A stretch of 64,000 nucleotides of DNA from the NCBI RefSeq assembly GCF_019393635.1, contig NC_057864.1, positions 88,612,382-88,676,381 of the forward strand, written 5' to 3'. Source of the DNA: Dromiciops gliroides. Taxonomy: Eukaryota > Chordata > Mammalia > Microbiotheria > Microbiotheriidae. The position numbers and the translations under genes were made by a program. Of this stretch, positions 1-12,400 are shown piece after piece. Position 1 is the stretch's first letter, and the number at the start of each line of letters is the position of its first letter. The notes below the pieces were generated by a model, which saw nothing but the letters and a program-made list of their open reading frames with translations, had not been told where the DNA came from and made no database searches.

Positions 1-429
1 ATCTCTGCACAATTAAGAAATTATTTAGATGCTGGAATTTATTAACCATTTTAATAATTATATGTTAAAACAGATATGAATGGCTTAACTTCTTTCCTGC
101 TACCATTGTAAAAGACATGTAATATGAGGATATGTACACACAAAAGAAGTTCCAAAAGAGAGTCTCCAAATTGTTGCCAGTTTAAATATCACTTCTATTT
201 GGAAACATGCATCAGATTACTAATCGTGAGATAGCCCTGTTTTCCTATCCTATATTGCTACATTTTGTCATGGCTATGGTGCCATGGGGTTACAATGCTA
301 AAGAATATTGTACTGGACAGAAATGGGAAAGAAAATATGGTCCAATTTGCATAAATAAAAATTCTATAATTAAATAATAAACATGTGGAAAAAGAAAACA
401 TCACTCAAGTAGAATCAATCTAACAATTC
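1..429. other. AT-rich sequence, no feature recognised
   Basis: Most likely the 3' part of the last UCHL5 intron. No coding or repeat signal that I can name. Confidence 0.5.
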
Positions 430-1740
430 AATTCATAGAATATTTATTAAACATCTATTACATGAAGAATACTGTTGCATGTATTCATGCAACAGTAGTA
501 GGGAGTAGGAGAGAGATTCAAAGATAAATTATGCGGTCCCTTCCCTCTGAGATCATACTTTAATAGGGGGATGGATGACATAAACAAATAATTAAAATAC
601 AAAACCAAACATAGTAAATACTTAAACATTACTAGCAGCCGAGAAATATAAAAGCTTTAATGTAGAAAACTGCGATTGAGCTGCATCTTGAAAGAAGAGA
701 GCATTCCAGGTATGGAGGAATAGTCAGTTCAAAGGCAAGGAGAAGGAAGTAGTCCCTTATGTGGGAAAAGCCAAGTCAGTTTGTATCACAGAGTACAGTA
801 GGGCAGTAATGTCCAGTAAGGCCAGAAAGAAGGAGGTCAGATGGCATAAGGCTTTCAAAGCTAAACATTCAAGTTTGTGTTTTATGCTAGAGGGAACAGA
901 AACCACTGGAGTTGGCCAAGTAGAGGAGTGATAAAATCAGATCTGCACTTGAGGAAAATTACTTTGGTAACAGGACAGACTACAATGTAACAGGTTTCAC
1001 ACAGGAAGATCAATGAGTTGTAATAACCTAGGTAAGAGATGAGGAAGGTCTGAAGATGGTAGCTGTGTGAGTAGTGAGAAATGTGGAGGTAGAAATAGCA
1101 ATACTTGGCAACTACCTGGATGTATGGGTGAGGAAGAGTTAAGAGTCCAGAATGATTATGAAAGTTACTAATCAGGGACACCAGAAGAATGGTGGTTCCA
1201 TTCAAAAGAAATAGGGAAGAGCAGTAGATTTTGCAGAAAATATGAGTTCTATTTTGGACATGTTGACTTTGAAATGCCTCCAACATATCTAGTTTGAAAT
1301 TTTCAATTGGCAATTGGTGTCACAGGACAAGCTCAGGGAAGAGAGTGGGGCTGAATATATAGATCTATGAGTCATTACCATAAAGAAAATAATTATGACC
1401 ATGGGCATTGATAAAAGTACCAAGATAAAGAGGGTTGAGAGAAAAGAGGGTCTAAGAGCCTCATGGAAAACACACTTTGGAGAAGGGATATATGGATGAT
1501 GAGCCAACAAAGATGCTACTTTTAAAAGTCCCTGTGGGAATATGGAAACTCTTTTTCTCCCATGGATATAGAATGTGTTTAGGGACAGGTAACAAAGGAT
1601 AAATATAAATGGTAACTTTCTGACTAGTAACATAAATGGCATTATCACTGAAGAATTGGCATTAAGGACTAGTATTATTTAACATTTTAATACAGTATTT
1701 GGAAGACCAATGCAATGAAATCTTCAAGTTTAAAGACTGT
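430..1740 (-). mobile_element. L2 LINE, antisense
   Basis: Reads as the complement of L2 3' ORF2 and tail: GAGAGCATTCCAGGTATGGA at 698, GTGATAAAATCAGATCTGCA at 929, and TTTTGGACATGTTGAC at 1253. Old and fragmented; the right boundary is vague. Confidence 0.7.
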
Positions 1741-1842
1741 TGTCACTAAATGATTTCAGAATGAAGATATCAAGTTAATGGAGATAAACCTTAGGAAGGC
1801 TGAGTGAGTAGGGCAGATAAGTAATAATAATAATAGCATTTA

Positions 1843-2080
1843 ACTAACATTAATATAGAGCTTCAAAGTTTAAAAAGTACTTCAATTATATTACCTAATT
1901 TGAGCCTCACAACAATATTCTTAAGGTTGATACTACAGCTATAATTATATCCTTATTGGAGATGAGGAAACTGAGTCACAGGGAAGTTAAGTGACTTGGT
2001 CCATATACAGAGACTTATTAAGCATTAAGGAAGGGACTGGAAACCAGGTCTTCTGTCGTGCCATATTGTTTATCCAACAT
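1843..2080 (-). repeat. MIR/Ther1-type old CORE-SINE
   Basis: GAGATGAGGAAACTGAGTCA at 1959 and GGAAGTTAAGTGACTTGG at 1982; the head is lost. Confidence 0.65.
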
Positions 2081-3029
2081 ACCATGATGTGGAAGAGATT
2101 AAGGTAATCCAATTATAAAAATAAGTAATTTCTAGAAAATGGTAAACTATGGATTCTGAGTCACACAGCTGGAAAAGGAACTCAAGAGTCTTTACAGAAC
2201 ATCCCCTTGAAGACAGTGACTCAATCTACAATAGAGGCCAAAAAAGAGCAACAAAAAATAATTCATTCTAGAAATCCATTCTGGAAATTTATACCAAATC
2301 ACTGCACTACAGCATCTTAAATGCACTGTCTTGGAAAGTTCATTCATTCAATAAACAATATTAAGCTACCTGTTTGCTTAATACAAAGAAAAAACATTGT
2401 TCCTTCCCTTTAGGAAATTATATTTCCTGGAGAATACAACGTGTTCATAGGTTAAGTAAATGTAAGTAAATGTAAGATAATTTGAAGAGGTAAAGCAAAC
2501 AAATAGAGAGATCTGGAAATGCTTTATAAAGGAGGTAGTATATGAATAGACACTAAGGAAGCTAAGGATTCTGAGAAAAATGGATGAAGACAAGCACTTC
2601 AGGTCTGAGCAAAGGCTCAAAGTTTAGAGACAGAATGCCAGATTCTGGGAAAAGATGAGAGGCCAGTTTGGCTGGAACAGAGTATGTGAAAGGTAATGCT
2701 ATGAAATATATTTGGAAAGGTGAAGTGACAGTCAGATTGTGATTTATCTAATTATCAAGGGAAGGTGTTTATATTTTGTCCTAAAGGCAATGAGATGCCA
2801 CTGAAGTTTTTCTTTAAATGAAATGACAGCCAGCCCCAGGCAAATATAAGGAAGATAATTTTGACAGCTTTTGTGGATAGACAGGAGAGGAGAACCTAGA
2901 AATGGGAAAAGTCACTAGAATATTACTGCAATAGTACAGGCAAAGGTAATAAGGACCTGAATCTGGGTATTAGCAGTTAAGCAGATTGGAGGAAGATGTT
3001 CAAGATGTGGTAACAGAACTTATAACGAC

Positions 3030-3545
3030 TGGAATGACACCCCCTGCTGAAGACTTACTGTAGAAGAGCTCCGCCCATGAGGTGAAGGTCTTTGAGGACA
3101 AGACCATGTGTCTTTTCTTGGGAGTCATTTGCTGGTGGGAGGAGGAAGGGGGAGCCTGGCGATCTGACTGGGGCTCTTTCCTGTGGACTCTGGCAGAGAG
3201 CAGAGCTAGAAATGCGCTCTCCCTTTAATAGATAGATGAATGTAGGCCTTTCTCTCTCTCTTTACCTAATTCTTATTCTCCTTAATAAATGCTTAAAAGT
3301 CTAACTCTTGATAAACTTATAATTTATTGGTGACTGGGGGCAGCTAGGTGGTGCAGTGGATAGAGCACCGGCCCTGGATTCAGGAGGATCTGAGTTCAAA
3401 TCCGGCCTCAGACACTTAACACTTACTAGCTGTGTGACCCTGGGCAAGTCACTTAACCCCAATTGCCCAGCCCAAAAAAACCCTTTGTATAATTTATTGG
3501 CAACCACTCATTAGATGTTTTAGACAGACTAGCTAGAATTTTAGC
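3030..3545 (+). mobile_element. Putative solo LTR of an endogenous retrovirus, split by a SINE
   Basis: GC-richer block inside an antisense L2, with a TC-run and a polyadenylation signal AATAAA at 3284-3289, followed by sequence that continues beyond a SINE (3331-3487) to about 3545. L2 homology stops near 3017 and resumes near 3555, bracketing the insertion. No internal retroviral genes are present, so it is read as a solo LTR. The exact ends are uncertain. Confidence 0.55.
3331..3487 (+). repeat. Marsupial CORE-SINE (WSINE1-like), 13-bp TSD
   Basis: tRNA-like head GGCAGCTAGGTGGTGCAGTG, box B-like GTTCAAATCC, tail of A. Exact duplication TATAATTTATTGG at 3318-3330 and 3488-3500. The family name is from memory and applies to the other SINE entries too. 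Confidence 0.92.
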
Positions 3546-4389
3546 CTTTAACACTATGAAGCCTAGCAACTGTCCAAATATGTGGAGTTGAAGAGAGGAA
3601 GCAGCATAAGGATAACTATAAGGCTATAAATCCAAGTGAATAGGAAGATGGTGGTACCCTCAAAAGAAGAAAGGAAGTTTGGAAAAGTGTTGGTGGAAAT
3701 AAGTTTCATTTTTGACATGTTGACTTTGAAGTTTATGGCATACCCATGTTGAGATGTCTAGAAGATGTTATTCATCTACATTGACACATCTAGCAGGAAG
3801 GTGAGCTCAGAAAAGAAACATATACATCTGTAGAGATGAAATTTGAATCCATCAAAACTGACAAGGTAACCAAGGGAGAGAATTTCAAAAATAAAAAGGA
3901 CTAAAAACAAAGTACTGAGGAACATACCCACACCTAGTAGGCAGGAGATGAATGGTGATTCCACAAAGGAGAATGAGAAGAACTGGACAGGTAGGGAAAC
4001 CAGGAGATAATGGTATCATGTGGAAGCCAAAGTAAAAGAGAGTATCCAGGAAGGAGAAAGCAGTTATATTCTAGCTCAACATTTTTTAAAAGGGGTAATG
4101 ACACTCTTATGACCAATATTGCTTGTTATATAGACTGTATATCTAATTTCTGGGATAGATTTAAAATGTAAAAGATGTAAAGCTATTGTGCAAGGTTGTT
4201 CACCAAGAACTCCCTATCAGAGTATGTCAGAATCATGATTAGTATTAAAGTATTATGAGAGGATTAAGATTGATCCTGTATCATTTCCTTATTGATCCTG
4301 AAGTAATTGATTTTTCCTGTAACTGGTTAAGTCATGGCTCTTTGTCTCTGAACTTAATTCAGATTTCAACTAGCCCATAATGGGTTAAA

Positions 4390-4890
4390 TTTAAAAATCT
4401 TGCTCTTCTTACCTCAAGGAACTTTCCTAACTGTGGGGAATGTGTGTGAAAGAAAGGGAGTTAGGCCTGATAACTTTCTTCATCAAATACAACTATCTTC
4501 AAGCATGTCTGGTTTGCTGTCCAAAGTTCCTGTTATCTTGCACCTGAACTCAAATAATGAACATTTCTTAGACTAATGACAGAAGAAGGAAGGGTTGTTG
4601 CTAGCCCTCATTACCCAACTTCCAAGCAATCATGTTTTCTGCACCTCAGCTTTGTAACCAATCATGCTGCCCTCAATCCCAAGATGTTATCTACTGTGTG
4701 GTTCTTTGTTCTGTATGCCCCAAACCCTATAAAAGGGGAACTTGCCTTTGGCTTGGGGTCTTTAGCAAAAATGGAAGCATGCAACTGACCTATTTATTGA
4801 CAGGTAACATGCCTTTGCTAAAAAAATGTTATCTTGCTCAGAAATCTGCCTCAGTTTATCCTTTTACTAAATTCTAATGGTTACAATTAC
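4390..4890 (+). mobile_element. Putative solo LTR with CCAAT and TATA boxes
   Basis: A CCAAT box at 4658-4662 and TATAAAA at 4728-4734 stand in an order and spacing like a retroviral U3 promoter, in sequence unlike the neighbouring L2. No gag, pol or env lies next to it. The ends, and therefore the target duplication, could not be fixed. Two short overlapping open frames across it are not gene-like. Confidence 0.45.
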
Positions 4891-4892
4891 AA

Positions 4893-5020
4893 AGATCTAA
4901 TCAAACATTTGTAAAGTACCTGCTAAATGCAAGGCACAATGGCAACATAACTCAAAATATTCCTAACTTCAAGGAGTTTGCATTCTTCAGGGGAGTACTA
5001 AGAAAACAGTGTTCAATTCT
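4893..5020 (-). mobile_element. L2 3' end fragment, antisense
   Basis: CATTTGTAAAGTACCTGCTA at 4907 and CAAGGAGTTTGCATTCT at 4970 match the complement of the L2 3' region (consensus CATTTATTAAGTGCCTACTA). Confidence 0.6.
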
Positions 5021-5187
5021 GGGCAACAGTTTTAAGAAGGAACAATTGAAAATTTCATGTTCCCTCCATTAGACTATGCCATCTTCCATAACAGGAGTTA
5101 ACAGGTATTTTTAAATCCATAAAAAATATATGTTTAAAGAAGCATAATAGGAGGAACAAGTTAGTAACTCAATAAACCCCAAAACAA

Positions 5188-5275
5188 TAAGAGTTTATAT
5201 ATACATGTATGTATGTGTGTATATCTATATCTATCTATATCTCAGTTTGAATCAATCTAGCTAGCTAGCTATATC
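5188..5275. repeat. TA/GTAT/TCTA simple repeat
   Basis: Alternating TA, TGTA and CTAT units, then GCTAGCTAGCTA near 5258; likely length-variable. Confidence 0.8.
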
Positions 5276-5279
5276 TCAG

Positions 5280-6398
5280 TCTGAATCCATCTTTTAATAC
5301 TACTATAGTTATTCATAGACTGCCACCTCATGACCAAAAACTTTTATGTAATGTTAATTCAAGGTTCAAGACAAGGAAGTATTCTGATTTCTAAAGCAAA
5401 AAGACAACAACATGTGGCAATTATAGCTAACTGAAAGCAAATTTAAAGATCACAGCTTCAAGGCTCCAACTTCCCTTTTCAATTACATTTCTTGATATTC
5501 ATATGTACAGAAGACATTAAGAGCAGAATAGATTTGAGAACAGTTTATTTTTCTTATAGCCAAATGCTAGAATTTCATGTTAAGTTTTCAAGCTAGAATT
5601 GGGAATCTGTGATAATGTTGACAGGGCCAGACTGAAACTTTGTTTAATAAACTTTCACATTAATAGCAACAAAGCTGAAGAAACCACATTTAAAAGCATA
5701 AAATTACTTTCAAGGACTATGAAAGCACTCAATGTATATATACATCAGATAATAATGATCAAAATACTGATATACTTGTTAGCAATAGCATTTAGGCAAA
5801 TTATTACTCTAGCTTGAATTGCTATTATATAAAAATAGTATTGCTAAAATATTGTCTCTATTTCTTATTAATATTTTATAATTTAGACTTCTTTAATTCA
5901 AGCTGGTTTTTCTTCCCCCTGAGCAAAGAGATTTGGACCAAGGGTAAAGACACCATGATTTTTGTCCTGCCCAGTTGTGGGACTTTGGGAAAGTCACTAC
6001 ATTATTTCACACCTGAGTGTTCTCATCTGTAACCTAAGGTAACTGAATTACAGATGGTCTTTTCCAGCTTTAAAACTCCTGGTCCAATTTCTAGCTCTAA
6101 TTTGTTTGTGGTGCTTTACAAGATTTTTTAAAAAATCATTTTTCATCAAGGGCCAAGACAAATATGGAGCTAATTTTTAAACTAAATCTTAGAGCTCAAT
6201 ACTAGAAACTCAGAAAATATAACAAGTTCAGAAGTAATGAAAAATTTTTTTCTGTCTCTCAACTAACTGATTTTCACATTTGTCAAAATAACTAAAAGCA
6301 AAACCATAAAATTTAAGTGACTATTAACTTACATATACACCAAAATTAAGATTCCATACACATTTTCAGAAAATTTAACATAAATAGTCATGACTTAC
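5280..6398. other. UCHL5 last visible intron, unclassified
   Basis: AT-rich. A weak MIR-like trace lies near 5970-6040 (GACTTTGGGAAAGTCACTAC). I looked for the final UCHL5 exon (human residues AKEKQNAKKAQETK) on the minus strand and did not find it. Short open frames here are AT-rich chance frames. Confidence 0.5.
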
Positions 6399-6497
6399 CT
6401 TTTCTACTAGTGGTATTAACTGCTGGTGTTCTGCTAAAGTCTTTAATAGCTCCATGATGAAAGGCAGATAATTATGCTTCCTTCTAATATTTTCAAT
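6399..6497 (-). CDS. UCHL5: UCHL5 coding exon 10, ADRM1-binding ULD
   Basis: 99 nt, 33 codons: [20 protein letters not shown] then [13 protein letters not shown]. This is the C-terminal ULD helix that contacts ADRM1/RPN13 in the known complex. TTTCAG acceptor, GTAAGT donor. The donor shows that at least one more exon follows at lower coordinates, outside the window. Confidence 0.97.
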
Positions 6498-9400
6498 CTG
6501 AAAGTGGATCCAAAAATACAAAAAGAATACTGTCTTCTCCATATTAAATTAAAAAAATAACCTCATAAATGCCATCCAAGAAATAAGTACAACATAGAAT
6601 ACAAGACCTATAATAGGCATTGCATTTTTTAAAACGAATTATCAACCATGTCAAATTATATGAATCTATATACAGCATTCTGGTTTAGATTAAAAAAAAT
6701 AAATTTAATATTCTTATTAAGTCTTTAACAAAGTCCTGGTTCCATGCCTTACAGAAGTAATCCTGGGTTCAGCAAGGCTGTGTCAGGAGAATACAAGTTC
6801 TAGCAGGTTCTATCATGCTAGAGAAATTTTGAGCATGGTCCCAGCAATGGACTATTTCTGCTTTCTGAGGTCCAACCTAGCTTATTACCACTTGGCTGAC
6901 CACTTAGTAACAAATTCTTTGGTTTGGCAACCTACAAAACAAAGGAAAAAGTAAAATAACCCTTGGTCCTGTGCTATGTCATTTTACTTATATAATGGTA
7001 GTGGCATAGCAGGAGATAATGCTGTAAGATGTTATGGAGGTGGGGCAGCTAGGTGGCATGGTGGATAAAGCACTGGCCCTGGATTCAGGAGGACCTGAGT
7101 TCAAATCTGGCCTCGGACACTTAACACTTACTAGCTGTGTGACCCTGGGCAAGTCACTTAACCCTCATTGAGGAAGAGTCAAGGATGAATATTGGATGTG
7201 TTAAAAGCGACATTCAGGTGGCTGTGTCCAACAGGATTGGAATATTAAGATGATACAAGTATCTTTCAGATTAACTTTTTCATGTATAAAAGGAAAAAAA
7301 ATGTATGGCACTCCATTTTGTTTTCTGGGAAATGTTTATTCACTATTAACAAGTGCAGAAAGACTAAAATCTAACTGCACTGTACCTAAACAGCAGAAGG
7401 ACCGTTATCCTATTTCTAAAGTTTAATAAAGATCTTGAATTAAACTAACCACATCAGCCAACCAAAAGCTTAAATTTAAATCCTTTTATAACAACTTCTC
7501 TTTCAAAAAAGAAATAGAAACAAAATGTGGATTATAATAAATTCCAAAGAGAAGATTTAGGTTCACACGTATTTGGTGACAATGCTGTTCACAATATGAC
7601 TCCTGCAAGAGCAATCTTAGACAAATCCAGTGACAACTGCAGATAAGTTATTTCATTCTACTATTATACCAAGGTGAAGTAAATTCACCTGGGACTGCAG
7701 CCTATTGAGTCTCACAAGCATTTCAGATTCTCCTCCCCATAGAAACCTATTATCCAGATGAAGACAGTAAGTTGAGGTAAATCATCTGAGGTATAGGCTC
7801 TCAGGTCACCATTCTCTAACTAGACCCTGAAAACTGATTATTTCTACAAGTTTTTCTATTAACTAACTACTCGGCATCCTCCCTTCAGCCAAGACTAGCT
7901 TCTTCCTTCAATTTCTTTTCATACCTTCTGCTCTGCTAATCCTTGCTTCACTAGACAGAATTCCTTTCCTGTACTCATCCCTATTCAATTCAATCCTTTC
8001 TCTTCCCCTAGTCACTATCCTTCTGTGCCCATCACTTCCATGGTATCCTTTGGAACACTTTACTTCAGTACTTCAAGAAGTATTCAGTTTGGGTACACCC
8101 TTGAGCCACACAGATTGCAACTCCTCTACAACTCACTAGATGGCCAAGAGTTGCTGTAACTCAGAAGTCCATTACCTTATAGCTCTAAGAGCAATAAGCC
8201 TCTGAACTGATAAGATATACAACTCAACACTGGGTCCATCCTCATGGCCTTTCCAAATTAGTAGGATCCTACACTCCATTTACATGGTGCCTTTGAAAAA
8301 GCAGGATCACCTCTGTGCCATGATGAATTAATTACTGAAATAGGACTTTACTAGGAATTATAATGTCACAACTTGTATTATTGTAATTTGGTTTATTTCC
8401 CTACTAAACTGTAAGTTGCTTAAGAGCATGTAGGGTGATCTGTTTCAACCCCAACATTCAAGACAACACAGTATATATAAAAGGTGCTTATTTGTAAATA
8501 TTTGTCAAGTGAAATTATTAAGCTGAAATATAAGTCATATATAACTTCATTTCCAGAAACCAATTCATTGCAGTTCACAGCAATGATCAAGACACTAAAT
8601 AAAAATCTCTTACTGTGTACACACAATACACATACAGGATTCTTATAGTTACAACACTTTACATTTATTTGTAATCTCCAACAAACCTATAAACACTTTC
8701 TCAAAAATTTTCTTGGTCTTTTTTGTTTTTGTTTTTATTTTTGTGGGGCAATGGGAGTTAAGTGACTTGCCCAGGGTCACACAGCTAGTAAGTGTCAAGT
8801 GTCTGAGGCCAGATTTGAACTCAGGTCCTCCTGAATCCAGGGCAGGTGCTTTATCCACTGCACCACCTAGCTGCCTGGTCTTTTTAAAGAGACTGCTTTA
8901 CTGCTACTTTTCTTTCTTCTCATTCTCTAAGACTAGGATCAGAAAGTCTGTTCAGTTTACCTCATGCTGTCTTCAAAGACTAGTTATCTGGATTCAAATG
9001 TGACTGACTATTCAGTTATTGTTGATATGTAATAGGACTTGATGACTCTAAGGTGTAGCAACTCTTCTGATTTTATTCCTTCATATAAGTAAAGTGTTAT
9101 TTATTTTATTTGGATTTTCTCTTCAGGTACAAGGCAAGAAGGATGGAAAATCACTTCCTACTATTATTTAATTCACAGCTGACTATCACCAAAAAATTAA
9201 CCATCTGGTATGCTGGCCAAGTTTCTGTTAATAAGCCTTTCTATACTTAGCTTGGGGTTGTAGAAGAAGAGTATACACAATCTTGATCTGTACCTGAAGC
9301 CTATCCAGTTTGGGCAGAACCTGACAGAGTTTGCAATCCACTGACACTGACTTTAAAAACCCAAAAATGAAGAATCAGGTGGGATTTTTGTGAAAAAGGG

Positions 9401-12400
9401 GGAGAAGGAAGGAGAGGGAGAAAAGGGGAGAAAGACAGGGATAGCTGGAGAAAGAAAACAATTTAAATTCTTGAAATAATTTTAAAAGAAGCCTACCTTG
9501 TATCTTTTTAATTTCTGAATTTCTTCTTCAATTAGCATCTGATGTTTGGCAACTTCTGACTGAATGGTACTTAACATATTACTACTCTGATCTGTATCCA
9601 TGGGTTCCTCCTTGGAAAAAAAAGAACAGCAACACTAATGATTAAGCCCAACACTAATGATTAAGCATTAACACTGTTAACATTTTTAAAAGGATAATTA
9701 TATGATAAGTACTCTGAAATTAACATTTAAAATGTTGGTAATAGTAATAGTATTCTAAAATATAATATTAATAGACATAAAAGTCACAACATTTTCAAAT
9801 ACAAAAATGTTTATATAAAATAAAATACTTGGCTTATGAAGATATTTCTATTTTTCAGGAGATTCATTAATTTTAGTCAAATTACTGCATTATATTTTCA
9901 CTCTTATGAGTAATTTTCCTTTTTAATCAGAAACAGAGAATCTAAAAGCGATATGCTAAAAATTTTTTACAGAAGAACTTAATAATGTTGACCATAACAA
10001 CATTTCTGTTTAAGTCTATGATAAGTATGGAGTATGAATAACATTGTCTGAGAAAATAACCTAATAAGGAAAGTAATATATTCTAATAAAATGCTTTAAG
10101 TCGTTGAAGTGAGGGGCTATTTTTCACTTTATATTCATATCCCAAGCATCAAGGTATACAGCTTTGTTTATAGTACATACTTAATAAATGTTTGTTAAAT
10201 TGAATATACATAAATTCTGAATACCAACCTCTGCAAGCTGTCTTTGCAACTCAGCTATTTTCTGTTCATATATCATTTTTCTGTCAGACACAATGGCCAT
10301 CAGGTTAAATCGTATTTCACCTTCACTGTATCTAAAAAAGATTTCTGAGAATTATTTCTCATTTTATTATAGCAGAGCAAAAATCATGGTACACTATTTT
10401 AAAATTACCACTGAAAGCAAGCCAAATACCCTAAAACTGAATAACCCATGCACGTGGATTTTGAATGTTCACAAACAAGAACCATCTGATTATGGAAAAA
10501 CTAAACTATAAACAAGAATGGTTTTTGTTTGTTTTGTTTTGTTTTGTTTTGTCAGGGCAATGAGGGTTAAGTGACTTGCCCAGGGTCACACAGCTAGTAA
10601 GTGTCAAGTATCTGAGGCTGGATTTGAACTCAGGTCCTCCTGAATCCAGGGCAGGTGCTTTATCCACTGCGCCACCTAGCTGCCCCCACAAGAATGTATT
10701 TGTAGCGGCATTCAGACCAATACTTTCATTTTTTCATTAAAATGCTCATGATGATGCTAAGTATACTTATCATGTTCTCTTATGAAATTCCTAACTCTCA
10801 TTCTATTCCTAAAAAAAGTGCAACACGGGCAGCTAGGTGGTGCAGTGGATAAAGCACCAGCCTTGGATTCAGGAGGACCAGAGTTCAAATCCAGCCTCAG
10901 ACACTTGACATTTAACTAGCTGTGTGACCCTGGGCAGGTCACTTAACCCTCACTGCCCTGCAAGCAAGCAAGCAAGCGAATGAATGAATGAATGAATGAA
11001 TGAATGAATAAATAAATAAAATAATAAAATAATAATAATAATAAAGTGCAACACTTTAGAGCAAGGATGAATAACAAACACCCAAAGTGAAAAGCAAACA
11101 AAAGACATTTAAATAGTTGTACAGGTGATTTTTTTTTCTTGAGGCAATTGGGGTTAAGTGACTTGCCCTGGGTCACACAGCTAGTAAGTGTCAAGTATCT
11201 GAGGCCGGATTTGAACTCAGGTCCTTCTGAATCCAGGGCCAGTGCTTAGGTGAATTTTAATAAATTTGAAATTCAAATCTTAAAAGCCTTCACTTTCTCT
11301 TCCAAAATGTCTTACATACACAGCCAGCTTAACTTAGCAGATAAATTCTTGTCCATTATATGAAACTACAAAAAAATCAACTTTATTTATTAGCACAATA
11401 CATTGATTTTATGTAAAAGTACTTTTTTTACTGCTTAGAACCAAGACACATCACTACTTAAAATTAAAGGATTTTTCTACAATAATAGGAATGGTATTCT
11501 TGAATAACATTAAGTTTGCTAAAATTAAATTTTGTTTTAAATAATATATGCTCCTAAACTAATTTTTAAAATTGGACTTTTGTGCCCACAAGATTAAGCT
11601 TAACACTTACTTCTGTATTCTTTTCTCTATAACTGGTCTTACTGCATTAATCCAATCTTCTTGATTACAGGCACCTAAAACAAAATGGAAAGCATCAAGT
11701 AAAATAAGGTGTGAAAAAAGGCAACATCAAAACTATCTGGCAAATTTGCTTAAAAATACCTCTTTTCAAGCAATGGTGGCAACTGTAAGGGTAGGAAGTT
11801 AGAAAAAAAAATTTTCTTCAACTTAAATACTTGTAGTTTTAACTCTCCATTGTCTGTGGTAATCAGGACCAGAGACAGAATGAGAACTGAGCCCAAGAGA
11901 TTAACACAGAAATACAGAACAGAAACCTAATTTCAACCTATAATTTCAAATCTTACTTTATTTTCAAACTCTCATCTCTTAGCAAAGTAACGAATAAGGT
12001 AGGAAAACCTGACTGATGAGCTTCATCTTTTATTTCCTCAACTTATCCTTTGATGCCTATGAGCAGTTGTTCAGATTAAAAGGAAGCAAGAAATTCAAGA
12101 AGATGGTATAATTCATATACTGGAAAAATCAGGCTGCATGAAATTGAGAATCAACACAATAGCATTAATATTATAATAAAAATTTTAGATATAGAAACAT
12201 TTTAAAGTTAGAAAATGTTTGAGATTTTAAATTAAAAAGTATTTCTTATTCCTTTAAACCTGAAAAGGTATGTTGGAGCTAATTGTTGTTGTTGTCGTAT
12301 CTGACTCTTTGGGACCCCATGAACCACAGCAAAACTGATAGACATTTTGAAATGGAAACATAGGAGTAAAGAAAAACAATTGTACTCATATTTAATAAAT

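Larger units (their letters stand above)
2340..4080 (-). mobile_element. L2 LINE, antisense, split by LTR and SINE
   Basis: L2 complement 2340-3017 (GCAATGAGATGCCACTGAAG at 2788) resumes about 3555-4080 (TTTTTGACATGTTGAC at 3710). The interruption is the putative LTR at 3030-3545, itself split by a SINE. Confidence 0.7.
6498..9496. other. UCHL5 intron 9, mostly unclassified
   Basis: Besides SINEs at 7042 and 8721 and an L2-like trace at 8396-8490, the stretches 6500-7040, 7171-8390 and 8880-9490 show no recognisable feature. A purine run lies at about 9395-9460. Confidence 0.5.

Noticed and set aside
882..1648. Minus-strand open frames of 143 and 119 codons
   Set aside because: They fall in L2-derived sequence and have no intact reverse-transcriptase motif or other family signal.
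3336..3430. tRNA gene in the SINE heads
   Set aside because: The heads carry box A/B-like sequences but do not fold as a complete tRNA and continue into the CORE region; they are SINEs.
1..6398. Last UCHL5 exon
   Set aside because: No minus-strand segment encoding a terminal AKEKQNAKKAQ-like peptide after an AG acceptor was recognised, so the exon is placed outside the window and not annotated.
8713..9003. Plus-strand frame containing [20 protein letters not shown]
   Set aside because: The same peptide recurs at 3301-3507, 29718-29951 and 37646-37909 because it is a translation of the SINE; it is not a protein family.
10960..11045. CRISPR-like or satellite array
   Set aside because: Units of 3-4 bp without spacers; this is a microsatellite in a SINE tail.
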